DNA of 64,000 nucleotides from Candidatus Iainarchaeum sp. (GTDB lineage: Archaea > Iainarchaeota > Iainarchaeia > Iainarchaeales > UBA10219). The notes beneath the pieces are model-generated. The model was not told the origin of the DNA, did no database searches, and was given only the letters and a program-made list of their open reading frames with translations. The stretch is taken from assembly GCA_018304425.1 (NCBI GenBank), contig JAGVWE010000007.1:25804-89803 (forward strand). The letters are read 5' to 3'. Shown in pieces: positions 56,083 to 64,000 of this stretch (position 1 is the stretch's first letter; every line of letters begins with the position of its first letter). The position numbers and the translations under genes were made by a program.

Positions 56083-57356
56083 TTCAATGCCTGCCTGATT
56101 TTGCTGATTGTGGGCGCAATGATCAATGGTTTATTCGCGTACTTGCTTGGCGCGGGTATTCCCTTTGAGTGATAATCCAGCGTGGCTTGCGGGTCTTTCA
56201 AGAGGTTTCCCGTGAGAATGCCCACCACGCTTTCGTCTTTTTTGATTACGCCCTTTTTGACCAATTTCCGGATGCCGGCAACGGTGCACGCGGAAGCGGG
56301 CTCGCATCCGATGCCGCAACCGTCCACGACTGCTTTGGCGTCCATGATTTCCGTTTCCCCGACCTGTTCAACCACGCCTTTCGTGAACTGAATGGTTTTC
56401 ACGGCCTTGGCGTAATTGATGGGGCTTCCAATCCGGATGGCGGTTGCAAGGGTTTCCGGCGCAAGCACCGTTATTTTTTCCTTGAAATCCGTCAAATAGC
56501 TTTGATAAAAGGGGTTGCTGCCCGCCGCCTGAATGACCGCCACCCGGGGAACCCGGTGGATGAGTTTGGATTCCTTTAATTCCGCCAAGGCTTTGCCGAA
56601 GGCCGCCGTATTCCCAAGGTTTCCGCCGGGCACCACAATCCAGTCGGGTGCCTGCCAGCCCCGTTGCTGCAACAACTCGAACACGATGGTTTTTTGTCCC
56701 TCCAAGCGGAACGGGTTCAATGAGTTTAATGGATAGAAACCCAGTTTTGGTGCCAGCTCCTTCACGATGCGCATGGCATCGTCAAAATTTCCATTGATTT
56801 GAATGGTTTTTGCGCCATAGGCAAGCGACTGACTCAGTTTCCCCAAAGCGATTTCGCCCTTTGGAATGAATACGACCGCTTTGAGGCCGCCTAGGGCGGC
56901 GTAAGCCGCCATCGATGCCGCCGTGTTTCCCGTCGAAGCGCAGACCACCGTTTTCGCGTTGAAGAATATTGCCATGCTCGTTCCAACCGTCATGCCCCGG
57001 TCCTTGAAGGAACCGGTCGGGTTTTCGCCCTCGTGCTTGGCCCACACTTTTTCGATTCCACAGTAGTGTGATAATCTTCTGTGGCGGTACTGGCGCGTGT
57101 TTCCCTCTGCTCGGCTAACAACGCATTCAGTTGGCAGGGGCGGTAAGAGTTCCTTAAACCGCCAAACCCCGCTTGAGCGGCCTTGTGCTTCGGCAAGGCG
57201 CTCGTCAAATAATTGCCTGGACAAGCGCTGCCGGTTCTTTTGCGGGCTCAACGAAACCTCCAATAAGCCCCCACAATCGCACACCCATCGGGTTCTCGTG
57301 CTTGCATGGGACTTCCCGCATTCGATGCAAACAAGCCGGATTCCCTTCATTGTCAC
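56079..57356 (-). CDS. thrC: Threonine synthase
   Basis: ThrC converts O-phosphohomoserine to threonine with pyridoxal phosphate. The 425-residue protein starts with a zinc-ribbon-like segment (LVCIECGKSHASTRTRWVCD), as in archaeal and plant enzymes, and has the PLP lysine in EGENPTGSFKDRGMTVG, the serine-rich loop VCASTGNTAASMAAYAALGG and the phosphate loop VVPGGNLGNTAAFGKAL. A TATA-like ACTTAAACGG (minus strand) lies at about 57383-57392, 30 bases upstream. Confidence 0.97.
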   Translation of the reverse strand: MTMKGIRLVCIECGKSHASTRTRWVCDCGGLLEVSLSPQKNRQRLSRQLFDERLAEAQGRSSGVWRFKELLPPLPTECVVSRAEGNTRQYRHRRLSHYCGIEKVWAKHEGENPTGSFKDRGMTVGTSMAIFFNAKTVVCASTGNTAASMAAYAALGGLKAVVFIPKGEIALGKLSQSLAYGAKTIQINGNFDDAMRIVKELAPKLGFYPLNSLNPFRLEGQKTIVFELLQQRGWQAPDWIVVPGGNLGNTAAFGKALAELKESKLIHRVPRVAVIQAAGSNPFYQSYLTDFKEKITVLAPETLATAIRIGSPINYAKAVKTIQFTKGVVEQVGETEIMDAKAVVDGCGIGCEPASACTVAGIRKLVKKGVIKKDESVVGILTGNLLKDPQATLDYHSKGIPAPSKYANKPLIIAPTISKIRQALK

Positions 57357-57425
57357 GCCAGCATCGCCATATAGACTAGCGGTATTACCGTTTAAGTTCG
57401 TTTGGGTGGGGTGAGACTTATCGCT

Positions 57426-57593
57426 TCATTTCAGTATCTTGTAGTCCCCGTCGTTCCCGATAATCCGCGTGTAGTGTTCGGTCTGGTCGACCGCGATTTT
57501 GCCGCATTTGCAGGGGCTGAAGGTGCCGCGCAAATCCCCTTCGATGACCTGCTTGCAGTGCGTGCACTTGAGTTTCGTCTTTTTGGGGTTCAT
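57426..57593 (-). CDS. Zinc-ribbon protein (55 aa)
   Basis: Reading from ATG 57593 gives MNPKKTKLKCTHCKQVIEGD and later FSPCKCGKIAVDQTEHYTRI, a Cys4-type zinc ribbon (CTHC with CKC) as in DUF7695-type small proteins, ending YKILK. It lies 14 bases after the Fic gene on the same strand and may be co-transcribed with it. Function is unknown. Confidence 0.75.
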   Translation of the reverse strand: MNPKKTKLKCTHCKQVIEGDLRGTFSPCKCGKIAVDQTEHYTRIIGNDGDYKILK

Positions 57594-57607
57594 GTTGCCA
57601 CGCTCCG

Positions 57608-58543
57608 TTACTCGTTTTCCAACGCATGCAGGTATTGTTTCTTGAACCGCCTCACGAGGCGGACGGCCAATGCCCGTGCATTATTGTTGTAATGGCATTT
57701 CTCTAGGGCGTTGAAGTATTGCTGTTTTTCCTTGGTTTTGATGTCTATCATGGCGTAGCCGTGCTTATTGAGGACGAAGTTCATGACGATGCGGGCGGTC
57801 CGGCCGTTGCCGTCCTGAAACGGGTGGATGCGCACGAGTTTCCAATGAGCCCAGGCCGCCAATTCCAGCGGGCACAACTCTTTTTTCAGCTTCTGGTACT
57901 CTTGAAAATAGTTCTTCATGTCGGGAAGGACGTATTGCGGTGGCGTGAGCTCGAACCGGGAACCGCTCACCCTGTTTTGGTGCGTCTTGTATTGGCCGGC
58001 GATTTTCGGCTTGGTGTCCTTGAAGTACATTTTGTGGATTTTCAGCGCGAGGTCCTCGTCCAGGTCACCTGGATGTTCCTTCACGAATTGAAGCGTTCTT
58101 TGCGCGGCCTTCGCTTCCAGCACGTCGTCCAGAGGCTTGTTCGGGGAGATGTTCTCGCTCAGGAGCAGTTCGACTTCTTTGGGGCTCAAGGTCGAGCCTT
58201 CGATGGAGTTGGTGTTGTAAACGAAGGCCATCACGAAGTTCTGGTCGAACTGTTCTCGCACCGAGGGGGTTTGCTTATGGTATCGGCCCCAGAATTCCTT
58301 GTTTATCCGGTCGGCTTCCGTGATTTCATCCGGCGTCAGGTAGTGCCGGCCTTGGGATTTTGTTTGTTCTGTTTCGACTTCTTCCTCGAATTGGGCCATG
58401 AGTGTCTGGAGTCGGGTTTCGGATGGCTTTTCCGTGCCCACGTATTTCCTGACCTGTTTCCTCCGTCCGGCGGCTAACCGGATGTTTTCCGCCAGGTAGT
58501 AGTATACCTTGCCGCCTTTCCGCAGTTTCGTCAGATAGGCCAT
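57608..58543 (-). CDS. Fic/DOC-family protein 1 with inhibitory helix
   Basis: A 311-residue Fic protein, normally an AMP transferase acting on proteins. The active site is LVRIHPFQDGNGRTARIVMN (HPFxDGNGR). An upstream NTNSIEGSTLSPKE fits the (S/T)xxxE(G/N) inhibitory motif, so it is probably auto-inhibited. The N-terminal 45 residues (KLRKGGKVYYYLAENIRLAA) form a small beta domain shared with Fic protein 2. An inverted repeat flanks the TATA box. Confidence 0.93.
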   Translation of the reverse strand: MAYLTKLRKGGKVYYYLAENIRLAAGRRKQVRKYVGTEKPSETRLQTLMAQFEEEVETEQTKSQGRHYLTPDEITEADRINKEFWGRYHKQTPSVREQFDQNFVMAFVYNTNSIEGSTLSPKEVELLLSENISPNKPLDDVLEAKAAQRTLQFVKEHPGDLDEDLALKIHKMYFKDTKPKIAGQYKTHQNRVSGSRFELTPPQYVLPDMKNYFQEYQKLKKELCPLELAAWAHWKLVRIHPFQDGNGRTARIVMNFVLNKHGYAMIDIKTKEKQQYFNALEKCHYNNNARALAVRLVRRFKKQYLHALENE

Positions 58544-58549
58544 ATCATG

Positions 58550-58587
58550 GTATTACTCACAAATGTTTAAAAATGGGTGAGTAATAC
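58550..58587 (-). promoter_or_regulatory. Inverted repeat flanking the TATA box of Fic gene 1
   Basis: GTATTACTCAC at 58550-58560 and GTGAGTAATAC at 58577-58587 are perfect 11-base inverted repeats; between them lies TTTAAAAA, the TATA box about 25 bases upstream of the ATG. A further half-site GAGTAATAC follows at about 58596. It is a strong candidate operator. Confidence 0.8.
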
Positions 58588-58685
58588 ATAGAAATGAGTA
58601 ATACAAGGGATGACGCCGTTAGGTGTTAACATCATCATCGCCTTCTATTACTTACGGCGATACTATTTTATTGGATGGCCCTCGA

Positions 58686-58742
58686 TTAACGGCCTTTCTG
58701 GCCCTGGATAAGGCGGAGGATGACGTCCTCGTAGGTTTCGCC
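58686..58742 (-). pseudogene. C-terminal antitoxin fragment after Fic gene 2
   Basis: Directly after the Fic 2 stop, in the same frame, the minus strand reads GETYEDVILRLIQGQKGR and a stop. This is the typical C-terminal end of archaeal DUF7557/VapB-like antitoxins (the YEDVIxRLI pattern). No start or N-terminal part is present, so it is a remnant. The 58624-58646 repeat follows. Confidence 0.6.
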
Positions 58743-59711
58743 TTACATCAGCCGCCTGTTTTTGACTTGCTCAATGAAAGTTTTGTGGCAGAATTTTACA
58801 AAAAACTTTTCCCGCCCTGTTTCAACCGATTTTATCAGTGCTTCAAAATATTTTGAGGTTTCCTTTGAAATATTGAGCAATGGATAATCATTGTCTTGCA
58901 ACACTTTATTGAATAATAGCCTGCACATGCGCTTGTTCCCGTCCTTAAAAGGGTGAATCAGGTAAATCTTCAAGTGAACCAATGCAGCAAGCTCCAGGGG
59001 GTGAATGTTTTGGTTTTGTTCAAGCCATTCAAAAAAACCTTTAAATAATTCCTTGACTTTTTCAGGTGGCGGAGGCCGGTAATTTATTTCTTCGCTTTTG
59101 AGGGTCAAAGGATTATACTTTGCAATGATTCTTTGGTCGTCCCTCAACTGCCCCGGCGTTTTGTCCTCAAAATAAGACATCACTATGCCATGCAGCCTCA
59201 AGGCATCTCTTTCACCGAACTTTATTTTTGGCAAAAAATTGAAGCCGGTAATCATGGAACTTGAAATTATCACCTTGCTATTTAGAATCGGTTCAGCTCT
59301 TTTGTCTCTTATGATTTGAAAAGCGGTTTCAACATCAGAAAATCCAACGTCAACCCCTTCGGTCCGGAGCGTTGTGTAAACAAAATCAATTGCCTGCTTT
59401 TTGTAAAACGATTCTTTCCTGTTTTTGCTTAATTTGTTAAATCTTTCAAAAAAGTTGTCTTTAATGCGTTCAACTTCTGCGAGCTCTTTTCCGGTCAAGA
59501 TAGAAGATTTGTATTTGTCAAGCCTTTTTTTATAAAACCTTTCAAGGGCTTTTTCCTCAAGCTCTTTTTCCTTGATTTTCAACCCTTTTTTTGAAGGCTT
59601 TTCTTTGCCCAAATATAAAGACAGTTTTATTACTTTCCTGCCAAACCTGACGGGCTTTTCCAAATAATAATACTCCTTGCCTTTAACCGTTCTTTTTATC
59701 AGCCCAGCCAT
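58743..59711 (-). CDS. Fic/DOC-family protein 2
   Basis: A 322-residue Fic protein with active site LIHPFKDGNKRMCRLLFNKV; the usual glycine after the Asn is Lys, which still occurs in functional Fic proteins. VYTTLRTEGVDVGFSD contains a candidate inhibitory motif. The N-terminal part (RTVKGKEYYYLEKPVRFG) resembles that of Fic protein 1, but overall similarity is low, so they are old paralogues. The gene is markedly AT-rich for this window, suggesting transfer. Confidence 0.92.
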   Translation of the reverse strand: MAGLIKRTVKGKEYYYLEKPVRFGRKVIKLSLYLGKEKPSKKGLKIKEKELEEKALERFYKKRLDKYKSSILTGKELAEVERIKDNFFERFNKLSKNRKESFYKKQAIDFVYTTLRTEGVDVGFSDVETAFQIIRDKRAEPILNSKVIISSSMITGFNFLPKIKFGERDALRLHGIVMSYFEDKTPGQLRDDQRIIAKYNPLTLKSEEINYRPPPPEKVKELFKGFFEWLEQNQNIHPLELAALVHLKIYLIHPFKDGNKRMCRLLFNKVLQDNDYPLLNISKETSKYFEALIKSVETGREKFFVKFCHKTFIEQVKNRRLM

Positions 59712-59713
59712 AG

Positions 59714-59756
59714 AAAGTTATACCTACAATAGGATTATAAATGTAGTTATAACTTT
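59714..59756 (-). promoter_or_regulatory. Inverted repeat flanking the TATA box of Fic gene 2
   Basis: AAAGTTATACCTAC at 59714-59727 and GTAGTTATAACTTT at 59743-59756 form a 14-base inverted repeat with one mismatch. Between them lies ATTATAAAT, about 25 bases from the ATG. The layout is the same as at Fic gene 1 with a different sequence. Confidence 0.75.
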
Positions 59757-59834
59757 TATCGCTGCAAGTTTGAAATCAATGTAGTGACAACTTGTAAAAT
59801 CCAAACTATGGGAGAACGGCCTTTCCGCAACGAC

Positions 59835-59856
59835 GTCATCATCGCCGTCTGATGTG
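59835..59856. repeat. 22-bp direct repeat, right copy
   Basis: Identical to 55094-55115. It lies in the space between Fic gene 2 and the lipoprotein gene, about 10 bases before a TATA-like CCTTTATATT (59868-59877) that probably drives the lipoprotein. Confidence 0.8.
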
Positions 59857-59918
59857 TGCATAGAAACCTTTATATTGGAGAAAGTGCCTAGATATGAGAA
59901 ATATCCTAACGTGATTTC

Positions 59919-60674
59919 ATGAAGCAGTGGGTGGCAGTCGGGCTATTGGTGCTGGTTGTGGTCTTTTCCGGTTGCTTGGATGTGGACAAAGCCCTTAAGA
60001 TCATCAGCGGCGTGAGCGACACGGACGTCAAGCGGATTTCGAGCGCCGTCATCACCTGCGACGCGCCCTACATAAAGTTCGGCGCCAGCTGCTGCCTGGA
60101 CAAGAACGCTAACAAGATTTGCGACGTGGACGAAGGCGCTTCTCCCCCTCCTGTCGCCGAGCCTGCACCCGAACCAGAACCCACGCCCGAACCGGAGCCA
60201 GTCGTGCAGTTCTGTGTGGAACACTTCACCAAAATAGCCGCCAATGCGATGGCCCTGTGCGGCGGCGGCTCCATGGGCAGCGACCCCATCACGGACGCCT
60301 ACGGTTGCCGCGGCGACGCGGGTTACCCGCCCGCCAGCGGCTGCGCGCCGGGAACCACCATGAACAACCTCTACCCGTACGTGGATGGCAGCACGCCGAG
60401 TTATCGTTGCTATGTTTCCCAGCAAATCGGTGCCAGTGCGGCCCCGGCCGGCTGCCCCATCAGCCAAGCCAACACCACCTGCGCGCCCGGCTTCGTGTTT
60501 GACGCTGCGGGTAGCAACCTGACCTGGGGCGGCGGAGGCAGCAGCTGGGGTTGCAACTACACGTGCAAGGAAAGCCCGAACCCCTATGTTTCTAACCCCG
60601 ACTGGCCGTGCGCGAAGCTTGGCTACAAGCCCATCGGCGGGGGCGGCGGCGACACCTGCTGCGCGAAATGGTGA
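59919..60674 (+). CDS. Cysteine-rich lipoprotein
   Basis: A 251-residue secreted protein. The signal peptide and lipobox VLVVVFSGCLDVDKA place a lipid-anchored Cys near residue 19. An N-terminal domain with CDAPYIKFGASCCLDKNANK followed by ICDVDEG is typical of archaeal cysteine-rich surface proteins; a proline-glutamate linker (PEPEPTPEPEP) leads to a second domain with about fourteen cysteines. It probably needs disulfide formation, for which a double-thioredoxin protein exists at 47.8 kb. Family not recognised. Confidence 0.85.
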   Translation: MKQWVAVGLLVLVVVFSGCLDVDKALKIISGVSDTDVKRISSAVITCDAPYIKFGASCCLDKNANKICDVDEGASPPPVAEPAPEPEPTPEPEPVVQFCVEHFTKIAANAMALCGGGSMGSDPITDAYGCRGDAGYPPASGCAPGTTMNNLYPYVDGSTPSYRCYVSQQIGASAAPAGCPISQANTTCAPGFVFDAAGSNLTWGGGGSSWGCNYTCKESPNPYVSNPDWPCAKLGYKPIGGGGGDTCCAKW

Positions 60675-60699
60675 AAGCTTTTTTGCTTTTTCAAAGGCT

Positions 60700-61080
60700 T
60701 TAGCGCCTTCCCATCTTCTTCAGCAGCTTGACCGCGTCGTCATAGGTTTTCACCTTGACAATATTCTTTAGCCCCAGCCGTTCTTTCGTCACGCGGAGGA
60801 TGGTGCTGTTTTCTTTCACGGCAAGGACGGGGATGCCCAGCTTTTCGCAGGCCAGCATGGGAATTCCTCCCAAGGCATTGTAAGGGCACACCAAGGCAGC
60901 GACATCTTTCGCCAGTAAATCGCTTCTCTTCGCCTTTTTCACGGGCACTGGCTTCGGTGCCTTGTCAAGGCCTTGCAGCTCGTGACCGTGAGCGGGGCCA
61001 GCGTGTACGTGACCAAGTGCGGTACCTGTGGAGTAGAGAACTCCACGATGGAGTGTGCGCTGGGCGAAGCTAGGGGGTTC
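60700..61080 (-). pseudogene. DUF3326-like remnant with frameshift
   Basis: The minus strand reads DVAALVCPYNALGGIPMLAC followed by EKLGIPVLAVKENSTILRVT, which matches the C-terminal part of DUF3326 proteins. Upstream in another frame from ATG 61080 comes MNPLASPSAHSIVEFSTPQV and TLAPLTVTSCKALT, which would join if one base were inserted near 60978. The complete family protein is about 340 residues, so most of the N-terminus is lost. Confidence 0.5.
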
Positions 61081-61118
61081 ATGTGCCTGCTTTTTGGTGT
61101 GGCTGCCGCGCTTTCGGC

Positions 61119-61299
61119 TCACGCCTTTTTGGTTCGGGGAAAGCCGTTTTCGTCGACGTAGAAGACGTGCTTGGGATTCTGCGTGCGCGCCTGGTCTTGC
61201 CCGGACGGGGCGAGCTTCACGGTAATCATGCTCTCCGAATAGCACTTGGGGCAGAAATAGTCATGTTTTCATCTCCTTCACGGAATGGTTTTTCGCCAT
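61119..61299 (-). pseudogene. Small zinc-binding protein remnant with frameshift
   Basis: The sequence MAKNHSVKEMKT ends at a stop; the continuation DYFCPKCYSESMITVKLAPS, with CPKC, lies in a second frame and ends NGFPRTKKA at 61119. One base change near 61262 would link them. The result would resemble archaeal 50-60-residue zinc-ribbon proteins. About 120 bases further right (61300-61418) hold no recognisable gene. Confidence 0.4.
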
Positions 61300-61418
61300 C
61301 CCATCCAAGTAGAAGCTGTCAGCCTTGCGGCGGTTTGGCAACTCGCCTGGCGGGCTTCATCGCCACGCAGTTAAGGCTTGAACTTCTTATTATAGGTAAC
61401 GGGATTGCAATGCCAACC

Positions 61419-63008
61419 TTAGCCAGGTTTCTTCATCTCCAATTCATTGATTGTCCCGTCGCGCACCACGAGCACGCGTTGGGCGATTTTGTGGATGAAG
61501 TAGCGGTCGTGGGAAACCGCGAAGATGGCGCCGTCGTAGTTGAGGAACGCGTTTTCGATGATTTCGCGGGCGTCGATGTCCAAATGATTTGTTGGCTCGT
61601 CGAGCAGCAGCAGATTCGGTTTCTCGATGAGGACTTTCAACAGGTTCAGCCGCGACTTCTCCCCCATGGACAGCTGGGAAATCGGCTTGAACACTTCCGC
61701 GTCTTCGACGAACCCCATCATGGACAGGTTTTGCCTTGTCTTGCCCAAGTCCTTGAGCAAGGCGTATATCTCGTCGTAGAGGGTGGCGTGGGTGCTCAGG
61801 TCCTTGAGTTCCTGGTCGGCGTAGCCGAGCTTTCCCTCCTGGTCTAGGATGACTTCTCCGGAGAGCGCCGGAACCCGTCCTTCGATGGTCTTGAACAGGG
61901 TGGACTTGCCCATTCCGTTCTCCCCGATTAAAATAATGCGTTGGTCTGCTCCCACGTTGAGGTTGATGTGGGAAATCAACGGCTTGTCATAACCCACCGT
62001 CAAGTCCTTCAATTCCAGGACCACGGGGCCGTGGATGGGCGAAGCCTCGAAGCGGGTCTTGAACTGTGACTGGTCCAGGTCGGGTTTTTCGACGACTTCG
62101 CGCTTTTCCAGCAGCCTTTCCCGGTACTGGCCTTGCTTGACCTTGGCGGGGCTCTTGCCGATGCGCGCAATCTTGTCCCTTTGCATGGCGAGGTACTTGT
62201 TCTCAAGGCGGTAAGCCGTCTTCTGGGCTTCGAAGGCGGCTTCCCGGGTCTTCACGTAGTCCGAGTAATTGCCCCGGTACTTGGTCCACTTTCCTTTCTC
62301 TATCTTCAAAATCGTGTCGCACACGCGGTCCAGGAAATACCGGTCATGCGTGACCATGAGCACCGTGCCCTTGAAGGCGCGCAAATAGTTTTCCAGGATT
62401 TCGAGGCGCTTGAAGTCCAAGTGGTTGGTGGGTTCGTCCAACAACAGGAAATCTGCGCCCGAGGAAAGGATTTGCGCGAGGGCGATGATGGCGCGCTGGC
62501 CGGTGGAAAGCGAGCCAATGGACTTCTCGAGCCACGATTCCTGCACTTCCAGCGTGCGCAGCACCGACTTGATTTTGCTGGTGGAGCGCGGTTTTTCCGG
62601 TTCGCCCAGCTTGGCCTGCAGTTCCACGTACCGGTCGGTGAGCTTGCTCAATCGGGCGGCGTTGCCCGGCTGGTGGTTGGCCGGGTCGGCCAATTGCAGC
62701 TCGATGGCCTTCAGCTCCTCCTCGAAATCCCCCTGGTGGTGGATGGGGGCGCTCTCCCCAAGGGTCTGCTGCACCGTCTTGTCCGGGTCGAGGTCGATGT
62801 GCTGGGAAAAGTAAGCGGCTTTGCCGTTGAACTCAATGGAGCCCAGGTAATCCACTTGGCCCAAAATCGCCTGGAGGAACGTGGTCTTCCCCACCCCGTT
62901 CCGCCCAATCAGCCCCACCTTGGAACCGTCCACGATGCCCACGCTCTCGTCCAGCAAGAGCTCGTGTTTGCCGATGGAGATGGTGAGGTGCTTGATGGAC
63001 AGGGCCAT
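61419..63008 (-). CDS. ABC-F family ATPase
   Basis: A 529-residue soluble protein with two ABC ATPase domains and no membrane part, the ABC-F layout used in translation or antibiotic protection. Walker A motifs are GLIGRNGVGKTTFLQ and ILIGENGMGKSTLFK; signatures are SLSTGQRAIIALAQ and QLSMGEKSRLNLLK; Walker B motifs end in LLLDEPTNHLD in both halves. The linker between the halves (KTAYRLENKYLAMQRDKIAR) is the P-site tRNA interaction motif region. ATG 63008 fits the family. Confidence 0.95.
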   Translation of the reverse strand: MALSIKHLTISIGKHELLLDESVGIVDGSKVGLIGRNGVGKTTFLQAILGQVDYLGSIEFNGKAAYFSQHIDLDPDKTVQQTLGESAPIHHQGDFEEELKAIELQLADPANHQPGNAARLSKLTDRYVELQAKLGEPEKPRSTSKIKSVLRTLEVQESWLEKSIGSLSTGQRAIIALAQILSSGADFLLLDEPTNHLDFKRLEILENYLRAFKGTVLMVTHDRYFLDRVCDTILKIEKGKWTKYRGNYSDYVKTREAAFEAQKTAYRLENKYLAMQRDKIARIGKSPAKVKQGQYRERLLEKREVVEKPDLDQSQFKTRFEASPIHGPVVLELKDLTVGYDKPLISHINLNVGADQRIILIGENGMGKSTLFKTIEGRVPALSGEVILDQEGKLGYADQELKDLSTHATLYDEIYALLKDLGKTRQNLSMMGFVEDAEVFKPISQLSMGEKSRLNLLKVLIEKPNLLLLDEPTNHLDIDAREIIENAFLNYDGAIFAVSHDRYFIHKIAQRVLVVRDGTINELEMKKPG

Positions 63009-63040
63009 ATGCAATCCCTTGGGTTAGATGGCAGCCAGGC

Positions 63041-64000
<960 letters not shown>

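Noticed and set aside
61083-61847. A 254-residue plus-strand frame
   Set aside because: It is antisense to the ABC-F gene and to two remnants, with no recognisable motifs.

Overview
The window looks like a piece of a moderately GC-rich archaeal genome. Archaeal hallmarks are the GatD/GatE amidotransferase pair, archaeal-type prolyl-tRNA synthetase, tRNA introns at the anticodon loop, TATA-box promoters with short leaders, an ATP-dependent DNA ligase, KaiC-like and DRG-type NTPases, a ZPR1 zinc-finger protein and a diphthamide synthase. The many tiny toxin-antitoxin units, the surface protein with a PEF-CTERM-like tail and the small size of many proteins suggest a DPANN-type lineage (for example Diapherotrites or Micrarchaeota), but this placement is inference. 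No rRNA, CRISPR array, integrase or transposase was recognised.

Layout. 0-16 kb is housekeeping: an RNA m5C methyltransferase (5' end outside the window), tRNA-Ile, an intron-containing tRNA-Gln, a tightly overlapping operon gatE-nnrD-cupin-glycerate kinase, tRNA-Asn, an Lrp regulator, gatD, dph6, DNA ligase and a broken KaiC-like gene. Thus tRNA-Gln and both subunits that make Gln-tRNA(Gln) lie within about 10 kb. 16-22.5 kb is accessory: two unrelated VapBC pairs, then four consecutive leftward modules, each consisting of a toxin-antitoxin or ATPase gene whose stop codon abuts or overlaps a C-terminal stump of a cell-surface protein (motif around IPEYDE, a membrane segment, a basic tail). 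A full-length 1270-residue surface protein with the same tail follows at 22.5-26.3 kb.

26.4-31 kb holds three tRNA-Pro genes and a 3' tRNA-Pro fragment interleaved with two DUF4143-type ATPases and clusters of short perfect hairpins; a 43-bp repeat of the tRNA 3' half looks like an attachment site. 31-36.5 kb continues the proline theme with proC-proA-proB and proS. 36.5-38.4 kb contains two copies of an unrecognised divergent two-gene unit separated by a RelBE-like pair. 38-55 kb is mixed housekeeping and secreted or membrane proteins (methyltransferases, TrmJ-like enzyme, a two-gene secreted unit, DRG GTPase, MazEF-like pair, double-thioredoxin protein, TatD, ZPR1, RNase HIII, CorA, PEBP lipoprotein). 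55-60 kb holds thrB-thrC, a zinc ribbon and two Fic proteins; a 22-bp direct repeat bounds this stretch. 60-64 kb ends with a lipoprotein, gene remnants, an ABC-F ATPase and a DEAD-box helicase cut by the window edge.

The main candidate for something undescribed is the regular cassette-plus-stump array at 17.5-22.6 kb; next are the tRNA-Pro/ATPase/hairpin locus and the duplicated divergent gene pair at 36.6-38.4 kb. Two genes (kaiC-like, proC) each need a single-base frameshift next to a short homopolymer, which may be assembly error.
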